A stretch of 64,000 nt of DNA, taken from NCBI RefSeq assembly GCF_963855985.1, contig NC_087099.1, positions 15,220,001 through 15,284,000 on the forward strand. The letters are read 5' to 3'. Under the pieces are notes generated by a model that worked only from the letters and a program-made list of their open reading frames with translations, was not told the origin of the DNA and ran no database searches. The stretch comes from Ostrinia nubilalis. Its lineage: Eukaryota; Arthropoda; Insecta; Lepidoptera; Crambidae. The translations under genes and the position numbers were made by a program. This document shows positions 45,467 through 57,400 of the stretch, piece by piece (within the stretch, counting starts at the first letter, position 1; every line of letters starts with the position of its first letter).

Positions 45467-48400
45467 ATGAAGAAAGAAAGCGCGTCGGACTACGAGAAGA
45501 ATCGTGATGAGGACGAGGTGTTTTTTGAAGATGCATTCGAGTTGGCCGGTGAGTAATGTTTTGAAATCAAACACTGATGTTTTGAATGCATATTGCGTCA
45601 TTTTTTAAATGTATGCGTGTCGCACATTTTAAAAAAAGATTTCAGTTTACAATAGATAATCCAATATCGTTAATCATTCTGCTGCTGAATATTTGCTCTA
45701 ACATTTAATTTTCTTTTCCCAATTTCTTTTATTTGATGAGATTAACATTTTTTTATTTTCAAAATGATCTTCTTGTTTCATTTATAGTTAACAAAACTAT
45801 TTATAGTTATAAATCGTAAACATTTTAACGACAAAATTATACGTTAAGAGGATACATTTATGCGTCTCTTTATTGAGATCTTACAATACATGTTTTTTTA
45901 ATATTTTACCCTACCCCAGTGACTAAGTAAATGGAAGGTATAGATTATTATCAGTATGATGTTACAGTTTGTTTGTTGTGGTAATAAAAATGAGGCCGTT
46001 GCAATATTGATCGCGGTTATCTTCTATGATATTTTTGTTATCGTAATAAAATTCACTTTGACAGTCATAAATCAGTAATTATTTTGTAGATTATTATGTA
46101 AGATTGTAACATTATTTATAAATTTCTGTTTCTTATTTTAGGTCACAACTGACCGTTTTGTGTTGGGTACAATAAAGATGATTTTATCTATTTATTTAAA
46201 TGTTCTTAATCAAGCTTACAAAACATAATAATTTAATGTAGTACAATTTATTTCAGGCAATTAAATACCATAATAAATAACAATAGCAATATTTTTGTCG
46301 TTCAATAAAGAAAATCTAGTTGTGCATACTTATTAGGTAGGTATATATACACAGCACCTAAAACGAATAGTAAAATAGCCAGACCTGCTTTACATAACAA
46401 TTCAACATGATTATTCATATACCTAACTGATAACTCATAATTATGTAGTAGGTACCAAAATTCATAGTAGGTACCTATCTATCCGAATATTTTACGAGTA
46501 AGCTGGTTATAATTTATTATGTATTTTAAAGTTTTAAGTGTAAAATTGTCACCATAATAGCTATTTAAATAATCGAAGAATCTATGATCTGTTACTACCA
46601 ATAATTTTTTTTTTCGTGGATATAAAACCACCACCGATAGCAAGTTTTAAAAATTAAATAGCATTATCCTTGAATTAATGTTTTATAATAATAGATTACA
46701 GTTTCTCGGTAATATCATACCTACATTAGATACACGTGGATAGGCTCTGACATTTAAAAACATTAACGAAATAAAATAGAGATTTGTGATCCGATTTATA
46801 TGTAGAATTAACTAAATTTAGCACATTTCATTTAAATTATTCTTGATCACAATCTCATCACACAATCACAATCCCAAGCTATTCAAACATTTCGAACTCG
46901 ATTCGACTGAACTTCAATATTTTACAGTCATCTTCACAGACTTGCATTTAAAAAGATTGGTAGTGGTTTTTAGAAAACTAGCCTATTGTATGTTAATTAA
47001 CTAACTAACTTAATACAAAATGTGGATCATTCGTCAGAACATTGTTAAGTGTTTTCTACAGATGTAGTCAATCAGGGGGAACACCACTGTGCACCGTGTA
47101 TTTGGGACGCACTTGCACTTTCTAAAACCGATCAGTGGGAGTCATAGTCGCAGACGCAATCGGTCATATAATTGCATTCACCGAATGATTTAAATAGAGA
47201 AGTCGTTGGTGGCCACAAAATAATGAAGGTGTAGGTACTTATAGACTATTAGCTGTTGCCCGCGGCTTCACCCGCGTAAAATTTAGTTTGTCACAGATCG
47301 TCATAAATTATAGCCTATATGTTAATCTGGGTTATAAACAATAATACTGTAAAGTTTCATCAAAATCCGTTCAGTAGTTTTTGCCTGAAAGACTAACAAA
47401 CATGTTGACATCCAGACATCCATACAAACTTTCGCAATTATAATATTAGTAGGATAGTACACCTCCTATAGAAGGTGAATCTATATCTACTTGTGACCTA
47501 AGATTCCCACCTCTCGTTCCCACCGCTGCAACTCCTGTGTAGCCAGGATCTACAGATTGACCGCTAATAAAAACTCAACCAGTGAAGTCAAGCTTGTCCC
47601 GGGGGAAAGTTTAAAACTGTCATTGAACCCGCAACAACATTAATCAGAAGAACATAGGAGGAGTTCGAAATTCGAAGATAAGGTTCGAGTTTCCTCCATT
47701 GCCGGCCGTTTGGTGTAGTGGTTCAGAACGGACTACTATGCCGAGAGGTCCCGGGTTCGATTCCCGGTCGGGCAGAAATTGAAATGATGAATTTTAATTT
47801 CTGTGACGGGTCTGGGTGTTTTCTATGTATAATATGTATGTATTTACAAAAAAAAAGTATTTAAGTATGTTTATCCCGTCATCTAGTACCCATAGTACAA
47901 GCTTTGCTTAGTTTGGGACTAGAGGCGCAGTGTAAAATGTCCAAGGATATTTATTTATTTATTTATTTAGTTATCGTTTCTATCCTGTATACTTATTAAT
48001 AGGCTGTTTGTTTTCCATCAAAATCAAATTAAAATAAGTTGTTTGTATGGGAATAGGCCTGCTTTAGGCGACACGTGTAAGTAAGTACTCGAAGGTTCTG
48101 TTTTGCAAACTCATAAGTCAACATTTCATACATAAATCTATAATCGACGTTTTTATTAGGCAGTTTAAGGAATAATGAATGTATAATTCTGTCCGGTTCC
48201 CTATTAATGAGCATGTTATGGTATCGAAGGTAGGTGTACTAATAATTTTTGAAATGGCTAGCATTTTTGTCCGCGGCTTTGATCGCGTGATTTTTGGTAT
48301 GACTCAGAAAGAGGTTATCGCGCGCAAAACCAATACAAAAGATTAAGGTTGTTTTTCCCTGGGTACCAATCGTACAACTAGTGGCCGCCTGCGACTTCGT

Positions 48401-51400
48401 ACGCGTGGATCCCGCTTTACCCCTTCAGGGGTGGAGTTTCGTAAAATCCGTTCTTAGTGAGCACCTACGTTCTAAAATGCAAAACGTTCCATGCAAAATT
48501 TGAGACTCCTAGCAATTGTAGTATCTGAGATTTTGTGATGAGTGAGTCAGTCAATCAGTGACCTTTCGCTTTTATAGATCTATATCGATATTTGTACGGT
48601 AATACTATAGATAGATAGTAATTACCGTGATTAGTATAGATATCGAGAGCTGGATCGGTGGATGCGTACTGTTCGCCAGCTGTGGTGGCAGATTCGACCC
48701 CTTGGGCTATAAATGCGTGATGAATTTTAATAATTACCTTGTATTGCTTTATTTGATGATTGCTACGTTATCCAGTCGTAATAGGTTCATATTAATTTCA
48801 AGTTATAAACAAGAAAGTTAAAAAAAAATATACCTAGGTGTGATAAAATCTGTTTTTTTTAATCACAAAATAAATTAAAATCATCTTGCAATAAAATAAC
48901 AAATGCAAATATTAATGAATATTTAAATTGACTTGTTGGCGTTATTTATTTATTGATGAAAATCAGTCGGACTTTGTACCTAAGCACCTGCCTAGCTACT
49001 CAGGATAATATCAATCTAGCTTATTCTATGAATAGAAAAACAATTTACCTACTTGCAAATTGAATTTTAACTAAATTATTGCAAAAAGTAGTAGATGATA
49101 AAACAGTGATCAAAAACGAGGTTTTACTTTCATCATCATCATTTCAGTCACAGGACGTCCACTGCTGAACATAGGCCTCCCCCAATGATTTCCACAATGG
49201 CCGGTTGGTGGCGGCCTACATCCAGCGCCTTCCCGCTAGATTTTACTTCACGACAAGTTGAATTGTATCTTATGTAAGTTTTAATTACTTAGTGCTGTTT
49301 AAATATAAATAAAAATCCAATGTAATCCACTTACTGAGCAAATTTTGTACTTCAGACAACCTTCATATCTGATTACTTACTTATACGGTTTCATACCAAA
49401 ACATTGCCTCTTACATAAACAATACGCCTATGCATTATACCATACTAACTATTCCTTCTGACTGACTGCCGATGGGGCAGCAAGGTTCTAGAATGGAGAC
49501 CACGTACCGGAAAGCGCAGCGTAGGACGACCACCCACAAGGTGGACCGACGACATCCTATAGGCAGCAGAAAGGCGCTAGATGCAGGCTGCCACCAACCG
49601 GCCATTGTGTAAATGTAAATGGCACTAAGCTCGCCTGTTGTACCACTGTTTTTTTATGTGTGCAATAAAGATTTTAAATAAATAAATAAATCATTGGGGG
49701 AGGCCTATGCTCAGCAGTGGACGCCCTATGGCTGAAATGATGATGAATGAACTAAGTATTCCTTCGTAAACCTTCGTCAACATTTCTTCTTCTTGCACTA
49801 AGGTACTCCAAGACCCGTGCGCTATAAACGCATTTAGTAGTAGAAACTAGAACTAGATACTTAGGTATAAATGCCTTTCTTAGTTTCTTGTAAGAAACCT
49901 GAATCGCATACAAGCGAATTCTCTGAAATTAATTAATACCTATATAATCATGCATTGAGTAAGTATCAATAAAAGCGAGTAAGTAATTTTTTTCGTAGTT
50001 ATTATTCGTATCAGCTGTTATTGCATAAAACGTTTTAAATTGAGGTTAATAATTGATAAATACCTAACACAGTGACAAAATTACTGATTCAAAAGTCGAT
50101 AAAATGCTGACAATATAGTCATCATCTTACGTTAGTAACTTATTTATTACTCTGTGATAATATTATAGGTACGTAAATGCGAAATTTTGTACGGATGTCT
50201 GGATGTTTGTTACTCTTTCACGCAAAAAATACTGAACGGATTTTGATGAAACTTTACAGTATTATTGTTTATAACCCAGAATAACATTATAGGCTATAAT
50301 TTTAACTTTCTGTAACAAAATAAATTTCACGCGGTTGAAGCCGCGGGCAAAAGCTAGTTTTTAATAATTCGAAGACAAGTTAAGTTGTTGATTATTGTTA
50401 TAACGTTGTTTTATAAGTATTGTTTTTATTTTCCCAGACTGACGATGAAGGCCTATATACAGGGTGTTAGGTAAATGGTTGTCGGATCATATACCCATTT
50501 ACCTAACACCCTTAAAGTCTACCTACACTATTTAACATACTATTATGTAGATTCAAGCCTGTGATTGGCTGAATTGGATATATTCGAATATTTGGGTTAG
50601 TTACAAGTGTGAATAGATAACAAACTTGTTTTATAAATAATCATAAGTAGGTAGGTAACATACGAAGTGATAAATCAATGTAGCCTTAACATATTTCTTC
50701 AGAATATTTTTTACAATTTTCATCTGAATAATTTATTATTATAATCTTTAAAGACGCGAAATTTGCCTTTCTATCTAATCTAGCTAGCTGCTATCGTGAA
50801 AGTTGTTTATAATCTTGCCTGCATCATTGAAAACAAATGACTATCGTAAAGATCATTGCAATTGCATTACACGAAATTGTTTGGGCGGTAATTGTAAATT
50901 GACACGCGGACCACTCGTAAAGTAAGCGTATGATGTCGGATTGCGTAATCCGATCGGTGTGTAAACATGAAGCTATCTCAATAATCGTTAAGCCAATTAG
51001 GTGTTTACTGGGTCAGTGACTCTGTACAGTTGGTGACAGAAGTAGAGCTAATAATATATTGTAAGTATGTTACAGTCAAAATTCATAATCGGTCAATAAT
51101 AATGGGCGTTGACACATGATAGCACAATAAAGTTAGGTAAGTAATCTCTTCTATGGGATCAAATACTCTTTCTGCCTGACCCGTGGTTGACTGGCAGAGA
51201 ATGCCATCCGGCATTAAGTCCGCCACAGTGCATTGTTTCTATGTGTGCTAAAAGTTTAAATAAATAAAAATAAAAAAATAGATGAGACTCTTTATTGCAC
51301 ACCATATAAAATTAAGTAGAATCGAAACAGCACTCTTTGGACGGTCTTACGATTGGAAGCCATCTCTTTCAAACAAAATTAAAGTAGAAGACATTATATG

Positions 51401-54400
51401 TAATTATTTTAATCATCATTATAAAAATATAATAAATTCTACATAATTTGCTACTTAGCAAGATTTCTCGAACTCTATTTAATTTGGCGTCTACTTTTGC
51501 TAGTTCGAATCTTTAATTTTGAAATGAAAATGAAAAATGAAAATGAAAAAAGTATTTATTTAAATAGGCACAGGTTACATTTTGCATTACAAAATAATAA
51601 AGGCAAGATGTGTTAACAATAACAGTAAGAAAAAAGAGCAAGATGTATATCAATAACAGTGGGCCCCAAACTAGGCATAGCCTGTATCTTGGTGGCCCAA
51701 ACAGTGCAGTTTGCAAAATTAAAGTGACTGGCACAGCGCGGTACAGTTCAGCTCAATTTACTATGAATACCTACTATGTAATCTTTCTCTTTATAAAATC
51801 AACTGCATAAGTGCTTACGTACGTTGCTACTGACTGTGTGACTGTGGGTCTATTTATGTACTTATTTGTTTGTTGCCCGATTACGTGACCAAAGTGTTTA
51901 ATGTTTAAGCTTCAAGCCGACTAAATAAAGCCAATTACTCACTGGGTCATCGACTCCGCAGCCAAACTTGTTAATTTATACATATACAGGGTGTTTGGCG
52001 CATCGTGTGCCAAAATGATTTGACGGATAGAATGGGTCATTTCCTATATTTTCAGCCCCCATAACACGTTCCATGCCAGGCGGCTACTTTTTTAATAATT
52101 TTTAGTAATTTCACCAAAATACCCAAATCGCATCATTTAATTTCAATTTAAAAAAAAACTACTAGGCGTAGCCTCAAAGTAAATATTTTGTGAAGTTTTT
52201 ACCTGCTTTGAACTTATTGTAAAGTAAAAAAAAAGGTTCAAAATTCAAAATTTGAATATCAGTCCGAGTAGAGTCAATGCACTAATTTAAGGAATTTGTG
52301 AAGTTGTTGTTATTATTTAAACAAGATTAGTATACCGTTTGAATGGGGATAGACTAGAGAAGTTTTCATAAAATCCGAAGATCGCTATCTCTTTTAATTT
52401 TTTTATTATAGCCATGTAAACTTAATTGTTCAGTTCATTTTTAACTTTTCGGAAAACTTCAAAGCTGAATTAAAAAAAAACTAGATGATATTTGCCAGTA
52501 AATTTAGATTTTATGCAACCCTACATCAATGCACGTCAAAACAAAATATTTACTTTGAGGCTACGCCTAGTAGTTTTTTTTTAAATCGAAATTAAATGAT
52601 GCGATTTGGGTATTTTGGTGAAATTACTAAAAAAATTCATATAAAAGTAGCCGCCTGGCATGGAACGTGTTATGCGGGCTGAAAATATAGGAAATGACCC
52701 ATTCTATCCGCCAAATAATTTTGGCACACGATGCGCCAAACACCCTGTATTGTTTGATGGGTGTGGGGTCACTTTCTTATTAGCGGGTTTGGAGAGAATG
52801 GAGAGCACTTTGGTTTGGGACTCAGCTTATGCAATGTTTAGTTTAACTCTCTCCATTCGGGAGCTATGAGTTCCAGATGGGACACACAGAAGAGGCACAC
52901 TATGTAGGTAGAATGGTTCCCACTCCAATTGGGATATTAAAGGCTTGAATCAATTACCTAAAAAGGTTTCAATCAAAATCAAAATCAAAATTATTTATTC
53001 AGTTTAGACCACAAGTGGCACTTATGAACGTCAAAATATTATTATAGAAAATAATAAAAAAAAGAAAAGGTAGCCCTTATGGGGAAAGGTAGCCACTATA
53101 GTGGAGGAGGCTCATAGTCCAGCAGTGGACTGTAAAGGGCTGTTGATGATGATGGGGCACTTTACATGTCTCCTTATCTTTTGGGCCCTACCAGTTAAAT
53201 TTACAGTTTAATTACCTGCTGCAAATGACAAACTGACTGACTTAACTACGTCAGAAATAGCTTCGGCAGCTCATAAAGTTTTGAGATTTGTAGAACAAGA
53301 ACAGGGGAAGTCAAATAAAAGCTTGTAAAAATGGAAGGGTGTATCAAGCGCAATATGTGGAGTCAGCAGAGAAATGAAATTATATTTCAAACGTTTTTCT
53401 TACTATTTACAATCATTTTCACGTATTTGTATGATTTTTAATTTGTCCAACACTTATGTACATAACTCTAATATGCCACAAAACATTCTGCGATTCATCA
53501 CAGTCATGGTAATGATGAAATTTGTTCCAAAATGATAACAATATTCTACCTCTTTCTATCGCACACTTGTACACACATTTTTGTCATGTTACACAATTTT
53601 GTCGATTCTTTATTTTTACGAATGTAGAGCGACGACCTTATTGCAATATACTCGTAGGAGTAATGAAATACATTATCGATTTAATAAAGGCGTGTTGGGA
53701 AAGGTCTATGATATCTACATTATTAAGTACCTATAGAGGAAGATGTTACCATTAGCATAGACGTTCTTAAGTAGATCTAGAGTCTCAACAAAGAATTGCA
53801 GCCTTGCCAAGGATCTTTAAATCTGCGAAGTAGGCTAGGTACCCAAGTAGGTTTAAAATTACAAACATTTATCTCAGTCCCTCGTTGAAAAAAATATGCC
53901 AAAAAACATGTGTCTGAAATTACTAATTTCACGTTCATATAATATTAGTCCTAAAGAATAGGTAACATAATAATAACTATCAGATTTGATTGAGTTCAAA
54001 CACAGACACGCACAACATTTTTAATGTTAACTGGTTAAAAAACTGGGACTGTCTGGCGATGCAGCCTATGATGACGTAACTCGTAAATCTATCTTTTAGT
54101 GCTTAAACTTGTCGCAGGTCATGACCGGTTTTACTGCCGGGTATTATAAAAAAACATACAGTCGGATTCAGAACCTCCTCCTTATTTTGAAGTCTGTTAA
54201 AAAATCAGTGGATAGGCTGCAGTCTCTTTATTGACGTAACTCATAAAGCTATTAACTGCCTCTGCCTCTGAAGTCTAGTGGTAAGACCTCCTGTATCAGA
54301 TCCAGAGGTTCCCGGTTCGATTCCCAGCGGGTGCGAAATTCTCGGTTTGGTTCGTGATAGGGCTTGTTCTAAATCCCAACTTAATATTATAAATGCGAAA

Positions 54401-57400
54401 GTAACTCTGTCTGTCTGTCTGTCTGTTACGCTTTCCCGCTTAAACCTCGCAACCGATTTTGATGAAATTTGGCATAGAGATAGTTTGAGTCCCGGGAAAG
54501 AACATAGGATAGTTTTTATCCCGGTTTTTGAAACAGGGACGCGCGCGATAAAGTTTTTCTGTGACAGACAAAATTCCACGCGGGCGAAGCCGCGGGCGGA
54601 AAGCTAGTCTTCTCTAAATCTGTTCCTCCAGTTCCTCTATGATTGAGGATAACAGCTGTATCTCGCTTTACGACCTGCTCGTCCTTTCCATCTATACTTA
54701 TAATAAATCTGTAGAGAGGTCAATTAATTCTGTACATGAAATATATTTTCAAAATAACTATCAGGGGGTGATTAGTGATCGATACTGATGTCAAAAATGC
54801 AATCAGTAAAATTTGAAAATTATAAATAACTTGAAAAAATCGAACTGCCTAATCAGTAAAATTTTTGTCTGGTGGATGGTGTGTTTAACACTTTTTAAAG
54901 TATTTTTTCTTGTTCCAGGCCATGGCCGTTTCAACTACCTGGTGCTGTTCACCAGCGGGCTGATACTCCTCAACGTGTCCATGGAGTCGGTCGGCATGAG
55001 CTACGTGGTCACCGCAGCAGAGTGCGACCTGCAACTCTCCAGCCAAGACAAGGGGCTGGTGACAGCAGCTGCTTTCATTGGTATGTAACTGGACTAACAG
55101 GGTTCTGTCATCATCATTTCATCTAACGCAGTACACCAGCCGCGGGGGAAGCTAGTGGGTTATGTGGGGTTCTCCTTGCCAGAAGGGTAGGGCCTACCAC
55201 TCGGTCAGCCATGTGAGTCGGGAACGCGGGACATCACTATTGGCGTTTTGGTTCAAGCATTCATCCACATCCGCTCCTGACCCTGATTTAGGGTGGATTC
55301 GACCAAACAAGAGTAAATATTAATCTCTGAATAAGTCGTCAGTTTTAACATAATTTTCCATACTGAAACTGTCAATGTGCCAGTTATACCAGGAGTTAAT
55401 CTCGGATAAAAGTTTGGTCGAATCGGGCCTTAATAGGCTTAACCCTTAACCTCCTCCTCCTGTTTATCTTCTGATTCATTTCGTTGCGGGTTCCATTTTC
55501 CAATGACAGTTTAACTTTCCCGTGGGACAAACTTGGCCTTCACTGGTTAAGTTTTTGTACATTCAATAAATTCGTAAACATTCATCGTCAAGAGAACAAA
55601 AACGTAATGCATACCTAATAATCGTATATCATTTGTGATAATGTATTTAATGTATCTAAAGTAACAGTTGTTACAGTATTACGTCACTTAAATTCAATTA
55701 ATTGCAGAAGTAGGTGTTAATGTTACCATTAAATTAAAGGATATTTTCAATGGATGACGGTAAAATAAAATGTCAAAAAAACCAAGTCTCGCAACTCAGT
55801 TGTTCTACGGTAAAAAGTTGTGAGATCCATGTAATACCAAGTCCAGGCCAGCAAATCTTTAACGTTTTACATAAATTATTGACTTGGCCATCGCACTAAA
55901 TAATTTAATTTACACGTGTTTTCATGCGATGGCCAAGTCAATATATTTATGTAAAACGTTAAAGATTTGCTGGCCTGGACTTGGTATTACATGGATCTCA
56001 CAACTTTTTACCGTAGAACAACTGAGTTGCGAGACTTGGTTTTTTTGACAAGTATTGTTTTTGATGGGATCTCATTTCTTTTTGTATTTTGTAGACAGCA
56101 GTTATGTATCTAGAAAACTGGACCGAAATTGAAAAATTTTACTCGACTTGGCGGTTGCACTACCGTGCCCCCAAATATCATTTCTTTTTGTATTTTGTAG
56201 ACAGCAGTTATGTATCTAGAAAACTGGACCGAAATTGAAAAATTTTACTCGACTTGGCGGTTGCACTACCGTGCCCCCAAATATTTTAGTTTTTCCTTGA
56301 TTCATACACCAAACACTACTTATATTCCAAATTTGAAGCTTCTAGGTCTGCTAGAAGTGCCTTAGAGTTTTGATGATCGGTGAGTCAGTGAGTCAGTGAG
56401 TCGGTGAGTCAGTCAGTGAGTGACAAAATTAAGTAACTTTGACCCGTTATAATTCTTAAACTACTGGTTCAAATTGAATGAAATTTTAAATATACCGTGT
56501 CTTTACAATGCCTGCATAGCTAATGAAAATTCAGCCTTCTAGTTGTATCCACAACGAAGTTACAGGCGGTCGAAAATGGCCTGAATTGCTTCGAGAAAAG
56601 GATGGTACGGCCGTGCCGCTTTTTTGCTCGACTTGGTGGGGGCACTGCCGTGCCCCCAGATATACTTCAATTTATTATTCTGTCTGAATTAATTAATCAT
56701 GTGCCAGACAGGCCTTATTATTGCTGCCCCATTCCTGATCAAGGAAAAAGCGTTATCTAAAAGGCACTTGAAGATTAATTTGACAAGTTAGCTGAGTATA
56801 CGTTAAACTGGTTCCTATGTACTGTAGCCAACTCGATGCAATAAAGATTTATGACTATGACTAGAACTATTAAGCTTAATACCAAAGCATTTAAACTGGT
56901 TGAAGCCTAGCTTTTGCCTACGCCTACATAACACTAGATAATATTTTGTCTAACTTTACGAAGCTGTAGTATTATTCTTAGCCTTAATGGTAGATATATT
57001 TTGCGTACATCTGGTAATCTTGCAAGATTACTGATGTTTATGGTTTTACCTTTAATTGTGACTATTTTACTAGGCCATTGACTCACCATCACAAGGTTGA
57101 GTGGCTAGATTAGATACATTGTGATGCAAGGATTACACATTTATGCCATTTATCTATCTGTACTTACATTACAATACTGTTTTACATTTTGAAGATAACA
57201 ATGTATTCGTTTGTTTGCCATTAATCCGATCTTTCATTCGTACCACTGCAGAATCCTGTAGAGGCTGTCTATGAAGGCAGTTCTGGAAAATTTGTCAGTC
57301 TCTGATCCTGATAATTGTGAAGAATTTCGCTGAGTATGTTCCGATATGTACTGCGGGCACTTCTCACTACTCCACACCCACTAGTGAGAGCACTAAGCAG

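Noticed and set aside
47700..47780. Possible tRNA gene
   Set aside because: A and B boxes are present, but the acceptor stem does not close and the sequence continues into a SINE body with an (ATTT)n tail.
54241..54607. Overlapping 109-112-codon ORFs on both strands
   Set aside because: They run across a SINE head and a Helitron; similar Helitron ORFs occur at 60025-60378.
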